Origin: Pelagibius sp028280305
GTDB taxonomy: Bacteria > Pseudomonadota > Alphaproteobacteria > Kiloniellales > Kiloniellaceae
DNA: 64,000 nucleotides
Direction: 5' to 3' (one strand)
Assembly: GCF_965233615.1 (NCBI RefSeq)
Contig: NZ_OZ247495.1
Shown: positions 42,267 to 50,947 of the stretch, piece by piece
Numbering within the stretch: position 1 is the first letter of the stretch
How the letters are laid out: the number at the start of each line of letters is the position of its first letter
Position numbers and translations under genes: made by a program
The notes under the pieces: generated by a model
Told to the model about the DNA's origin: nothing
The model's input: only the letters and a program-made list of their open reading frames with translations
Databases searched by the model: none

Positions 42267-42875
42267 CTAACGCCCTAACCCGCCTGGGCTTTCCTGCCTT
42301 TTGTCTTCCTCAGCCTCATCGCCCTCTTCCGGCAGCATGTGCCCGCGCATGAAATAGATCTGCGCCGCGACAAAAATAAAGGTGAGGACAAGGATCCCAA
42401 AGACTTTGAAATTCACCCAGAAATCGGTCGACTGGGTCCGCCAGACTACTTCGTTGAGGGCGGCCATGACGACAAAGAAACAGGCATAGCGCAGGGAAAG
42501 CTTCGTCCAGCCCGCTTCATCCAACGGCCAGACCGAAGCAAGCAACGGCTTCAACAGGGGCCGCTTAAAAAACAGGCCGCCGAACAGTATGGCCGCAAAC
42601 AACAGCTGGACGATCGTCGGCTTCATCTTGAAGAACGTCTCGTCTTCCAGCCAAAGCGTCAGTCCGCCGAAGACCCCGACCACAACCGCGGTCACCAGGG
42701 GCATCGGCGGCAAGCGGCGCTCGATGGCAAAGGACAGCACCAGAGCAACGGCGGTGGCGATCATGATCGCCAGGGTCGCCGCCATCAGATCGCTCATCCA
42801 ATAGACCCCGAGAAATATGGCCAGGGGGCCGTAATCGACGGCGGGCCTTAGCCAGGCCGGGGCTGAGGGTTTCAT
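42267..42875 (-). CDS. yciB: YciB/IspZ-family inner membrane septation protein
   Basis: A 202-residue protein with five to six membrane helices. YGPLAIFLGVYWMSDLMAAT, TLWLEDETFFKMKPT and FKRPLLKPLLASVWPLDEAGW are the YciB signature blocks, and NEVVWRTQSTDFWVNFK closes the domain. The last 25 residues are charged and variable. YciB interacts with the cell elongation and division machinery. The 187-bp gap behind it and the 273-bp gap in front are free of genes. Confidence 0.9.
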   Translation of the reverse strand: MKPSAPAWLRPAVDYGPLAIFLGVYWMSDLMAATLAIMIATAVALVLSFAIERRLPPMPLVTAVVVGVFGGLTLWLEDETFFKMKPTIVQLLFAAILFGGLFFKRPLLKPLLASVWPLDEAGWTKLSLRYACFFVVMAALNEVVWRTQSTDFWVNFKVFGILVLTFIFVAAQIYFMRGHMLPEEGDEAEEDKRQESPGGLGR

Positions 42876-43148
42876 CCTGTTCTTTCTCCGTCTTCTTCTA
42901 TCCGGGCCGTCTCGCCGGCCGGCGCAGCGCCCCTCCGGGCACGGTCAGGCAGGCTGTGGGGAAAACCCCTCTGCAGCACAGGCGCAGGACTGAATATAGG
43001 CGCAGGGCGCGCCGCTTGCACCCTTGCTGCCCGCGGTTGGGAGACTTTGTGGCGAATACCGGCCAAAGACGCCGAGAGCTTAACAGCTTCTTAAAGCTGC
43101 TGTGACAGTTTGAGGAGATCGCCCGCTGCAACAGGGAGTTGCTGAAAG

Positions 43149-43616
43149 ATGTTCCAACAGTTCGCTTCTCCGGAAGACCTGAATCGCGAAACCCTGGCCT
43201 GTAAGACCACGGCCCGCGAAACCAAGCATCAAGCGGCAACAGTCACAGCCCGGCAGTCCCGTCAGGCCGAGAGCCAGCCGGCGGACCAGCGCGATCCTTT
43301 CATCGAGCACTATTTCAAGCGCATCGACCCGAAGATGGCGGCAAGCTTCAGCGAAGAACAGTGTGCCGCGATCAAGCAGATGTTCGGCGCCCGCGGCATC
43401 GCCAAGCACGCCGTGGAACTGCGCCGGTCGATCCCCATCGGGCGGCGGCGCTTCTATCTGGTTCTGCTGATGGGGCGCGAACAACGCACCTTCAACCGGC
43501 TTTTCAGCGAAGGCACCGCAACACGTTCCTTTGCCATCCTCGGCTATGCGATCACCGCGGCGCTGTGGCTGATCCCGGCCGTCGCTCTGGCCTTCGCCCT
43601 GCAGGCCCTGCTCTGA
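43149..43616 (+). CDS. Hypothetical protein with C-terminal membrane anchor
   Basis: A 155-residue protein. The N-terminal 45 residues are Gln/Ala/Thr-rich and probably disordered. FSEEQCAAIKQMFGAR and HAVELRRSIPIGRRRFYLVL form a compact basic domain, followed by one membrane helix at the C-terminus (FAILGYAITAALWLIPAVAL). It could be a tail-anchored protein. No family recognised. Confidence 0.68.
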   Translation: MFQQFASPEDLNRETLACKTTARETKHQAATVTARQSRQAESQPADQRDPFIEHYFKRIDPKMAASFSEEQCAAIKQMFGARGIAKHAVELRRSIPIGRRRFYLVLLMGREQRTFNRLFSEGTATRSFAILGYAITAALWLIPAVALAFALQALL

Positions 43617-43691
43617 TTCAGGCTCCTTCCAAGTAGCCTGCCGCCGCCGGACCGGCTTTGAATGCCGCCCCGGAGGGCGTTATCCTGGGGC

Positions 43692-44201
43692 ATGCCCGGC
43701 CGCCCGACCATAGACCCGCGAACAGACACCGCCGCGCCCCGGCGTACAGAGACGTTAACAGCCGAACGCGGCAGTACCGCTGCCTTGCTGTCGCGTGGCC
43801 TTACCCGCTTTCATGCCGACCTTGGCCTTGTCTGCCTCTCCGAGTTCACCCTGCGATCCGGCCGGCGCGCCGACCTGATGTGTCTGGACGCAAAGGGCGG
43901 GCTGACGATCATCGAGATCAAGTCAAGCGTGGAGGATTTTCGCAGCGACAAGAAGTGGCCGGAATACCTGGACTACTGTGACCGCTTTTTCTTCGCCGTC
44001 CCCGAAGACTTCCCGCAGGCTTTGATTCCCGCCGATCATGGCCTGCTGGTGGCCGACGCCTATGGGGCCACCGTGATTCGAGAGAGCGCGCTCCGGCCCC
44101 TGAACGCCGCCCGCAGAAAGGCTGTCACCCTGCGTTTCGCCCAGACCGCTGCGCGCCGCCTGATGGGCCTGATCGACCCCGAAGGTTTCACCGCTCCCTG
44201 A
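43692..44201 (+). CDS. mmcB: MmcB-family DNA repair protein
   Basis: A 169-residue protein with the core of a PD-(D/E)xK nuclease fold: FTLRSGRRADLMCL, then IIEIKSSVEDFRSDKKWPEY and DYCDRFFFAVP. These are the hallmarks of MmcB, an SOS-linked alphaproteobacterial protein shown in Caulobacter to take part in mutasome-independent repair. ATG 43692 with TGGGG upstream is preferred over 43662. Convergent with hldE. Confidence 0.85.
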   Translation: MPGRPTIDPRTDTAAPRRTETLTAERGSTAALLSRGLTRFHADLGLVCLSEFTLRSGRRADLMCLDAKGGLTIIEIKSSVEDFRSDKKWPEYLDYCDRFFFAVPEDFPQALIPADHGLLVADAYGATVIRESALRPLNAARRKAVTLRFAQTAARRLMGLIDPEGFTAP

Positions 44202-44232
44202 TACCCCTTACCCAGATATCGAGGGACCCGCC

Positions 44233-45735
44233 TTAACCGCTGCTTTCCAGCCGCTTGATCGTCGCCGTGGTCGAATGGCCGGGAGACAGGTCAGCCAGCA
44301 CCACCCGCCCGCCATAGCTCTGCACAACCTCGGCGCCGACCACCTCGTCGATGCTGTAGTCGGCGCCCTTGACCAGAACCTCGGGGCGCAGCGCTTCTAT
44401 CAGTGCCATCGGCGTATCCTCGGAGAACACCACCACCCGGCTGACGCTGGCGAGAGACGCCAGCACCGCAGCCCGCGCCGCTTCGCCCTGAACCGGACGG
44501 CTTTCGCCCTTCAGACGGCGCACCGAGGCATCGCTGTTGAGGCCCACCACCAGACGGTCGCAGGCGGCTTCGGCCTGCTGCAGCAGAGAGACATGCCCCG
44601 GATGCAGCAGGTCGAAGCAGCCGTTGGTGAAACCGACGCGCAGGCCCGCCTGGCGCCAGCGCGCGGCCCGGTCGAGCAGATTGTCCAGATCGACGACTTT
44701 CGATTCCGCCGCCATCAATTCGCTGGCATGGAACGCCTGGGCAATCTCCTGCGGCTGGGCCACGGCGGTTCCGAGTTTACCGACAACGATGGCCGCGGCG
44801 GTGTTGGCCAGACCCGCGGCTTGCACAGGCTGCAACCCGGCCCCCAGGGCTGCGGCAAAGACCGCCACAACGGTGTCTCCGGCGCCGGAGACATCATAGA
44901 CCTCCCGCGCCTCGGCCTTCAGGTGATGAACGACGCCTGCGGTCGAATTCTCACTCCCCTCAACCAGGGTCATGCCCTGCTCGCTGCGGGTCGCCAGAAC
45001 ACCGCCGATGCCGGCGCTTTCGACGATCCGGCGGCAGGCGGCAACCACGTCTTCATCGCTGCCGCCGGGAAGACCGCTGGCTTCCTGCAGTTCGCGGCGA
45101 TTTGGTGTGATCCAGCCGGCGCCGCAGTAGCGCGTGAAATCGCGTCCCTTGGGATCGACCACCAGGGAGCAGGCGCGCTGCCCGGCGGCCTCGACCACGG
45201 CGGCGATCACCACCGGGCTCAGCAACCCCTTGCCGTAGTCGGAGAGGATCACAGCAGCAGCATCCTTCATGGCGGCGAGGGCCGCCTCGATAACCGCGGC
45301 CTCGCTTGTGGCATCGAGATCCCCCGAGGCCTCGCGGTCGGCCCGCAGCAACTGCTGACCGCCGGCAACGTAGCGTTCCTTGATGGTGGTCGGCCGCCCG
45401 GCGGGGTTCAGCAGTTCGATGCTGCCGCCGACCGGCGCGAGGCAGTCGCGGGCAAGGCGCGCCACGTCATCACCGGCGGCATCCCGGCCCACCACGCCGA
45501 CCCCCAGCGGCTGGGCGCCGAGCGCCGCCAGATTGCGCAGCACATTACCCGCGCCGCCCAGCATGGCGGCCTCGCGCTCTATCCGCATCACCGGGATCGG
45601 CGCTTCCGGCGAGATGCGTTCGACGCCGCCATAGATGAAGCGATCCAGCATGAAGTCGCCCAAGACCAGAACCGGGACGCCCTTCAGGCGGGCGATCAAG
45701 GCTGTCAGATCGGTTTCTTCACTCATCGACTGCAT
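44233..45735 (-). CDS. hldE: Bifunctional heptose-7-phosphate kinase / heptose-1-phosphate adenylyltransferase
   Basis: A 500-residue HldE. The N-terminal ribokinase-like domain has LVLGDFMLDRFIYGGVERIS and VSGAGDTVVAVFAAALGAG. The C-terminal nucleotidyltransferase domain (from about 365) has FTNGCFDLLHPGHVSLLQQA and VLVKGADYSIDEV. It makes ADP-heptose for the LPS core, so the cell has a heptose-containing LPS. ATG 45735 with AGGA close upstream is chosen; GTG 45762 and ATG 45726 are alternatives. Confidence 0.92.
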   Translation of the reverse strand: MQSMSEETDLTALIARLKGVPVLVLGDFMLDRFIYGGVERISPEAPIPVMRIEREAAMLGGAGNVLRNLAALGAQPLGVGVVGRDAAGDDVARLARDCLAPVGGSIELLNPAGRPTTIKERYVAGGQQLLRADREASGDLDATSEAAVIEAALAAMKDAAAVILSDYGKGLLSPVVIAAVVEAAGQRACSLVVDPKGRDFTRYCGAGWITPNRRELQEASGLPGGSDEDVVAACRRIVESAGIGGVLATRSEQGMTLVEGSENSTAGVVHHLKAEAREVYDVSGAGDTVVAVFAAALGAGLQPVQAAGLANTAAAIVVGKLGTAVAQPQEIAQAFHASELMAAESKVVDLDNLLDRAARWRQAGLRVGFTNGCFDLLHPGHVSLLQQAEAACDRLVVGLNSDASVRRLKGESRPVQGEAARAAVLASLASVSRVVVFSEDTPMALIEALRPEVLVKGADYSIDEVVGAEVVQSYGGRVVLADLSPGHSTTATIKRLESSG

Positions 45736-45914
45736 CCGGTCCTGCTGGGTTTCGCGCGACACCGCGCCCGCAGTTGTTTCTCATTCCGGGGCAATCCGAT
45801 CAAGACCCCCGCCGATCAGGACCCACGCCGAAACCACGGTCTTGCCGCCGCCGGGTCCAACGGCCCGGGATTCAGACAGCCTTGCCGCAAAGCCTCAGCC
45901 GACCAGCAAATCTA

Positions 45915-45929
45915 GTTAATAGTATTAAC
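45915..45929. promoter_or_regulatory. Palindrome and conserved segment upstream of the first EAL-like gene
   Basis: GTTAATA-G-TATTAAC is a perfect inverted repeat. Its right part continues as ATAGTATTAACTGAAATG, closely matching ATAGCGTTAACTGAATTG at 47513-47530 before the paralogue, so a promoter or operator was duplicated with the gene. Confidence 0.55.
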
Positions 45930-46007
45930 TGAAATGCAATGAAAGATAATCAATATGATTGTTATTACTGCCCGAATCCCGCTCACAATCAGGATCCCAC
46001 GGCGATC

Positions 46008-47291
46008 ATGACAGCCTCTGTCAGCCAACAGTCGACCATGCAAGAACAGGCCTTGCTGAACCACATCAAACGTCTGGAGCGCAACGGACAGGATCATCTT
46101 TGCGTTCAAATACACCTTTCCAGCCTGATCGCCTTCGACCGGCTGCCGGACTGCCGGAACATCGCCCGGACCATGATGGACCGGGGAGCCAGAACCCACG
46201 ACGCCAGTCTGTTCGAGCTTTTCAACAGCGATCTCTTCCTGGTCTATCATCGTAGCAATGCAGCTCAGATCGAAGAGGATCTGAACCGGCTGCGCAGGGT
46301 CTGTCGGGAAGACCCCTTCTTCGCCGCCGGCGCTGAAGCCGACGCGGCGTTCTGCAGTCACTTTGATTTGGGCGAGGGCTACGAAACGTTATCGGAGCGG
46401 GTGTTGTCGCTGCTCGCCGAACGGGCGGAAATGGAGAGGTCGGCCAGCGGTCCGCGCCGCAACGCGTTGCCTATCAGCCTCGCCGACCTGGCAGCCGTCG
46501 AAAAGGCCATCGCCCAAGCGGATCTTTCGGCCATGACCAGCCGCCAGGCGATCTGTCAACTCGACGAAAACGGCCGCCCGCAACCGCTGTTTCACGAGCT
46601 CTTCACCTCAATGAGCACGCTGCGCGACACCCTGTTGCCCGGTCATGACATCTTCTCGGACCCCTGGCTGTTCCAGCATCTGACGACAAAGCTGGACCAG
46701 CGCATGCTGGCATGGCTCGCCAAGAACGACGATGCGACCCTGCGGCACTCGTTCAGCATCAACGTCAATGTCACCTCGGTGTCGTCGCAGCGATTCCTGG
46801 AACTGGATGAAGAACTCGATCAGAAGCGGCGCAACACCATCTTCATAGAACTGCAGGCGCTCGACATCTTCGCCGATGTCGACCGCTACCTCTTCGTGCG
46901 CGACTTCCTGCTGGACCGTGGCTACCGCATCTGCCTTGACGGCGTCACCGAGTTGTCGCTGCCCTACATCGACCGTGCCGATATCGGCGCGGAACTGGTC
47001 AAGCTGCAATGGTCGAAAACCCTGCGCAGCCAGGTGGAGGGCCGCAATCGCAAGGGCCTGCGGTCGGCAATCGAGAAAACCGATCCGGCGCGCATCATTC
47101 TGACCCGCTGCGAAAGTGACGATGCGATCGAGCTGGGTCACGAGTTGGGCATCCACTTGTTCCAGGGGCACTTCCTGGATCATCTGCTGCGTGAGAACAT
47201 CACCCGTGACGAAGCCGCCGGGCGCCTGAGCGCCGCCCTTGCGCGCCATCGCCGGACCGTGGCGCAACAACACGCCGCAGCCAACTCCTGA
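46008..47291 (+). CDS. Degenerate GGDEF/EAL-like protein, paralogue 1
   Basis: A 427-residue soluble protein. The C-terminal half keeps the order of EAL elements but not the catalytic residues: the EAL motif position reads HELF, INVNVTS stands for the vNlS strand, IELQ for the ELTE strand, LDGVTE for the DDFG loop, TRCESDDAIELGHELG for EGVE, and LFQGHFLD for the QGY end. Loss of DD in DDFG argues against c-di-GMP hydrolysis. In the N-terminal part, NSDLFLVYHRS resembles a ruined GGDEF strand. ATG 46008 is chosen by alignment with the paralogue; the frame also opens at 45939. A similar gene follows 309 bp later. Confidence 0.78.
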   Translation: MTASVSQQSTMQEQALLNHIKRLERNGQDHLCVQIHLSSLIAFDRLPDCRNIARTMMDRGARTHDASLFELFNSDLFLVYHRSNAAQIEEDLNRLRRVCREDPFFAAGAEADAAFCSHFDLGEGYETLSERVLSLLAERAEMERSASGPRRNALPISLADLAAVEKAIAQADLSAMTSRQAICQLDENGRPQPLFHELFTSMSTLRDTLLPGHDIFSDPWLFQHLTTKLDQRMLAWLAKNDDATLRHSFSINVNVTSVSSQRFLELDEELDQKRRNTIFIELQALDIFADVDRYLFVRDFLLDRGYRICLDGVTELSLPYIDRADIGAELVKLQWSKTLRSQVEGRNRKGLRSAIEKTDPARIILTRCESDDAIELGHELGIHLFQGHFLDHLLRENITRDEAAGRLSAALARHRRTVAQQHAAANS

Positions 47292-47434
47292 AGCAGCGCC
47301 GACCGGACCCGCGAACCTGCGGCGACCGGTTGATACGGACCGTAATCAGCCGGAATGGGTCGCCGTCCCCAATCCGACACCGTCCGGTGGATGTACTCCC
47401 GGCCCGGCCAAGCGCTGGGCGTCTGAGGAGAAGG

Positions 47435-47464
47435 CCGCCCTCGTTATGCCCGCCCTCGTTATGC
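47435..47464. repeat. Two perfect tandem copies of a 15-bp unit
   Basis: CCGCCCTCGTTATGC occurs at 47435-47449 and 47450-47464 without a mismatch, upstream of the second EAL-like gene. Confidence 0.88.
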
Positions 47465-47511
47465 AAGGCAGCGCCGCATCGAATTAACACGCCATGCTAT
47501 AGGCTTCATAA

Positions 47512-47533
47512 ATAGCGTTAACTGAATTGAAAG
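47512..47533 (+). promoter_or_regulatory. Conserved segment upstream of the second EAL-like gene
   Basis: ATAGCGTTAACTGAATTGAA repeats the segment found upstream of the first paralogue (45919 onward). It lies about 70 bp before ATG 47601, suitable for a promoter or activator site. Confidence 0.5.
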
Positions 47534-47600
47534 AGGCGAGCGGTTATTTAGCCTAAACAGCTAATGAGTTTGATGTGGATAGTGGGAGCTAGCGTCGACC

Positions 47601-48887
47601 ATGGCACGCTCGCCTGAGCAGCAGAAAATGCAGGAACAGGCCTTACTCAATCACATTAAGCGCCTGGAACGCAGCGGCAGTGACTATCTGGCCGTCCAGA
47701 TCCATCTCTCCAGACTGATCGATCTCGACCGCCTGCCTGAATGCCTGAATGTCGCTCAGACCATGATGGCCCGGGTCGCAAAAACCAACGACGCCAGCCT
47801 CTTCGATCTGTTCAACAACGACCTTTTTCTGGTCTATCACCGCGACAGCGCGACGCAAATCGACGCCACCATGAAACGCCTCTGCCGGATCTTGAAGGAG
47901 GATCCCTTCTTCGCCAGCGAGCCCTGCGCCAAGGCGGCTTTCTACAGGCACTTCGATCTCGGCGACGAATACCAGGAGGTGTTGAACCGCGCCCAATCCC
48001 TTGTCGAGGCCCGCGAGAAGCAAGACGCCGCCCACGCCGACAAACGCACAAAGCCCAAACACAGCCCGATCACCCTCACCGATCTTGTCGCGGTGGAAAA
48101 AGCCATCACCCAGGCCGATCTTTCGACCATGACCAGCCGCCAGGCGGTCTGCGAGATGGACGAAAACGGCAGGCCGCAACCGCTCTTCTACGAGCTCTTC
48201 ACCTCGATGACCTCGCTGCGCGATACCCTGCTGCCCGGGCAGGACATCTTTTCCGACCCCTGGCTGTTCCAGTATCTCACCACCAAACTCGACCAACGCA
48301 TGTTGGCCTGGCTCGGCAAGAACGACGACGCCACGCTGAAGCATTCCTTCAGCCTGAACATCAACATCGCTTCGCTGCTGTCGCCACGTTTCCTTGAACT
48401 CGACGAACAGATCGACCGGCAAAGGCGCAACACCATCATCATCGAACTGCAGATGCAGGACATCTACGCCGATGTCACCCGCTACCTCTTCGTGCGTGAA
48501 TACCTGTTGGACCGTGGTTACCGGATCTGTCTGGACGGCATCACCGAAACCTCGCTGCCCTACGTCAACCGCAAGGAACTCGGTGCCGAGCTGCTGAAAC
48601 TGCAGTGGTCGAAGAGCCTGCGCAGCCAGATCGAAGGCAAGAACCGCAGCAGTCTGCGCGACGCCCTGGAAAGGGTCGATCCAAAGCGTGTCATCCTTTC
48701 ACGCTGCGAAAGCGACGACGCGATCGAACTGGGCGGCAAGCTCGGCATATGGCTGTTCCAGGGTTACTATCTCGATGACCTGCTGAGCGAAAAGATCACC
48801 CGGGAAGAAGCCAGCGAACGCCTGGGCGCCGCCCTGACCAGGCACCGCCGTGCGGCGGCGCCGGCCAACATGGCGGTCAGTTCCTAG
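47601..48887 (+). CDS. Degenerate GGDEF/EAL-like protein, paralogue 2
   Basis: A 428-residue paralogue of the gene at 46008, similar along its whole length (MQEQALLNHIKRLER, PQPLFYELFTSMTSLRDTLL, YRICLDGITETSLPY, LFQGYYLDDLL). It has the same substitutions at the EAL catalytic positions, so the degenerate state predates the duplication. No membrane segment or signal peptide. The stop overlaps the convergent regA-like stop by 11 bp. Likely a c-di-GMP effector or a protein-interaction module. Confidence 0.78.
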   Translation: MARSPEQQKMQEQALLNHIKRLERSGSDYLAVQIHLSRLIDLDRLPECLNVAQTMMARVAKTNDASLFDLFNNDLFLVYHRDSATQIDATMKRLCRILKEDPFFASEPCAKAAFYRHFDLGDEYQEVLNRAQSLVEAREKQDAAHADKRTKPKHSPITLTDLVAVEKAITQADLSTMTSRQAVCEMDENGRPQPLFYELFTSMTSLRDTLLPGQDIFSDPWLFQYLTTKLDQRMLAWLGKNDDATLKHSFSLNINIASLLSPRFLELDEQIDRQRRNTIIIELQMQDIYADVTRYLFVREYLLDRGYRICLDGITETSLPYVNRKELGAELLKLQWSKSLRSQIEGKNRSSLRDALERVDPKRVILSRCESDDAIELGGKLGIWLFQGYYLDDLLSEKITREEASERLGAALTRHRRAAAPANMAVSS

Positions 48888-49431
48888 GCGCGTATTTGGC
48901 CAGGATACGCTGCAGCGTGCGCCGATGCATGCGCAGGCGCCTCGCCGTCTCCGAAACATTCCGGTCGCATTGCTCGTAGACCCGTTGAATATGCTCCCAG
49001 CGCACCCGGTCGGCGCTCATCGGGTTGCAGGGCGGCGGCGGCAGGACCTCTTCCTGTTCCAATAAAGCCGCTTCCACCTGATCGGCATCCGCCGGCTTCG
49101 GCAGATAGTCCGTCGCCCCGACCTTAACCGCCGCAACGGCCGTAGCGATGTTGCCGTAGCCGGTCAGAACGATGATCCGGGCATCTTCACGCGCGGCACG
49201 CAGGGCCTGTACCACTTCAAGGCCCGATCCGTCATCGAGACGCAGATCCACTACCGCATAGCCGGGCGCCGAAGCCTGAGACAGTGCCAGGCCATCGGCC
49301 ACGGTATAGGCCGTGCGCACGGAAAAACCCCGGCGCTCCATGGCCCGTGCCAGACGATCGCAGAAGCGTTGATCGTCATCGACAATAACCAGTTCGCGCG
49401 CTGCGGCCTGCGCTTCAGCTTCGCTTACCAT
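48877..49431 (-). CDS. regA: RegA/ActR/PrrA-family redox response regulator
   Basis: A 184-residue regulator. The receiver has VIVDDDQRF, phospho-acceptor Asp62 in VVDLRLDDGSGL, VLTGYGNIATAV and the YLPKPAD lysine. A proline linker (EVLPPPPCNPMSADRVRWEHI) and a Fis-type HTH (NVSETARRLRMHRRTLQRIL) follow, as in all RegA proteins. In Rhodobacter the pair activates photosynthesis, nitrogen, carbon and respiration genes at low oxygen. It is 9 bp downstream of the kinase gene, whereas in Rhodobacter the two are divergent with senC between. Confidence 0.92.
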   Translation of the reverse strand: MVSEAEAQAAARELVIVDDDQRFCDRLARAMERRGFSVRTAYTVADGLALSQASAPGYAVVDLRLDDGSGLEVVQALRAAREDARIIVLTGYGNIATAVAAVKVGATDYLPKPADADQVEAALLEQEEVLPPPPCNPMSADRVRWEHIQRVYEQCDRNVSETARRLRMHRRTLQRILAKYAPRN

Positions 49432-49440
49432 TCTCTTCTC

Positions 49441-50871
49441 CTATCCGTCTTCTCGTCCGTCACCTTGCTTTGCGGCGCTCGCCGCCGGCGACACTTCAAC
49501 CACTTCCAAGCGATGGCGCGGCCAGCGAATCTCCACCACCGCGCCGCCTGAGATCTCGTTCGAGAATTCGATACCGGCGCCGAAATGCGCCAGCAGCGTG
49601 CGGGCGATGAAGATGCCAAGGCCCATGTGCTGACTGCCGCCGCGCCGACGGTCGCGCGAGCCGGTTGAATAGTAGGGCTCGCCCAGGCGGCTGAGTTCGG
49701 TCACGTCAAAGCCCGGCCCGTCGTCAATGATCCGCAGCATCACCGACTCTTCGTCCCAGGTCAGGTCGACAACCACTTTGCGGCGCGCAAACTGCACCGC
49801 GTTCTGTATCAGGGTGCCAAGCCCGTGCAGCACCTCGGCATTGCGGATCACCGTCGGCTGGGAGGCGTCGCTGTCGATCGCCGGACCGGCGCTGATTTCA
49901 ACCGTCACGCCGTCGCGTTGATGCGGGCCGGCCGCCGCCTCCACCAGGGCCACCATGGGCAAGCGGTGATAGGGCGAGCCGTCGTCCCAGGCCGGCCGTT
50001 CGGCCAGCCCGGCGAGAATGGAACGGCAGCGCAGGGATTCCGCATGGAGCAGTTCCACGTCCTCGCGCCAGGGCGAATCCACCGCCAGTTCGCGCTGCAG
50101 TTCCCGCGCCACGACGGCGATGGTGGCCAGCGGCGTGCCGAGTTCATGGGCCGCCGCCGCCGCCAGGCCGCCAAGTGCGGAAAGCTGCTGCTCGCGCGCC
50201 AAAGCCAGCCGCGTTGCCTCCAGCGCCTGCGACATCTGCCTGTTTTCCTGAGCCACGGATGACACGTAGGAAGCGATGAAGATCACTGCAATCACCAAGG
50301 CGGTCCAGACGCCGGCAATGTAAACCGGCGACAGCAGGATGCCCGATTCGCTCCACGGCAGGGGCAGATACCAAACCGCCAGGATCGAGACCAGAAACAA
50401 GGCCAGGGCCGAGATCGTCAGGGTGCTGCGCCGCGACAGGGCCCAGCCCGAGACCACCACCGGCGCCAGAAGCAGCATTGCAAAAGGGTTTTGCAGACCA
50501 CCGGTGAGGCCGAGCAGGGTCGCAAGCTGGACCACGTCGAAACAGAGGTTCCAGATCGCCTCGCGGTCGCTGGCCCAGGTCGCACTGGGCCGGGTGACCG
50601 ACAGCACCACATTGAGCACGCCGGAAAAGGCAATCACCGACATGGCCGGCACGAAAGGAATATCAAAGCCGAGACCGAAGTAGACGACCGCCAGGGTGAT
50701 CGCCTGCCCCCCAAGCGCAATCCAGCGGATGACGATCAGGGTGCGCAGGCGCAGGCGCCCGTTCGGGGCCGGCGCCGCCGTGGCGGCCAGCGGAGAGATC
50801 TCGGCAGCTCTCTCCGGGCCGGAGAGCTCAGAGGCAGCCTTAGGAGCGTTCTGGGGGGCGGTCTCGCTCAT
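49441..50871 (-). CDS. regB: RegB/ActS/PrrB-family redox sensor kinase
   Basis: A 476-residue kinase with six membrane helices. The quinone-sensing heptad GGLQNPF (124-130) is intact. The H-box is AAAHELGTPLATIAV (His242), the redox-active cysteine is Cys282 in ESLRCRSILAGL, and the ATP domain ends with MGLGIFIARTLL. The start at 50871 is the first Met giving normal length; the frame extends to 51015. It sits upstream of regA and apart from the SCO gene at 54701. Confidence 0.92.
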   Translation of the reverse strand: MSETAPQNAPKAASELSGPERAAEISPLAATAAPAPNGRLRLRTLIVIRWIALGGQAITLAVVYFGLGFDIPFVPAMSVIAFSGVLNVVLSVTRPSATWASDREAIWNLCFDVVQLATLLGLTGGLQNPFAMLLLAPVVVSGWALSRRSTLTISALALFLVSILAVWYLPLPWSESGILLSPVYIAGVWTALVIAVIFIASYVSSVAQENRQMSQALEATRLALAREQQLSALGGLAAAAAHELGTPLATIAVVARELQRELAVDSPWREDVELLHAESLRCRSILAGLAERPAWDDGSPYHRLPMVALVEAAAGPHQRDGVTVEISAGPAIDSDASQPTVIRNAEVLHGLGTLIQNAVQFARRKVVVDLTWDEESVMLRIIDDGPGFDVTELSRLGEPYYSTGSRDRRRGGSQHMGLGIFIARTLLAHFGAGIEFSNEISGGAVVEIRWPRHRLEVVEVSPAASAAKQGDGREDG

Positions 50872-50947
50872 GGCGCACAGTCTCGCTCTGCAGCGCGGAA
50901 AGGCAAGACCCAGAAACCGGCACCCGGAACAGTTTGTTTTTTGCGGT

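Larger units (their letters stand above)
47292..47600. other. Intergenic region between the two EAL-like paralogues
   Basis: Contains a 15-bp tandem duplication (47435-47464), the conserved ATAG..TTAACTGAA segment (47512-47533) and the start region of the second paralogue. No gene is seen. Confidence 0.6.
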
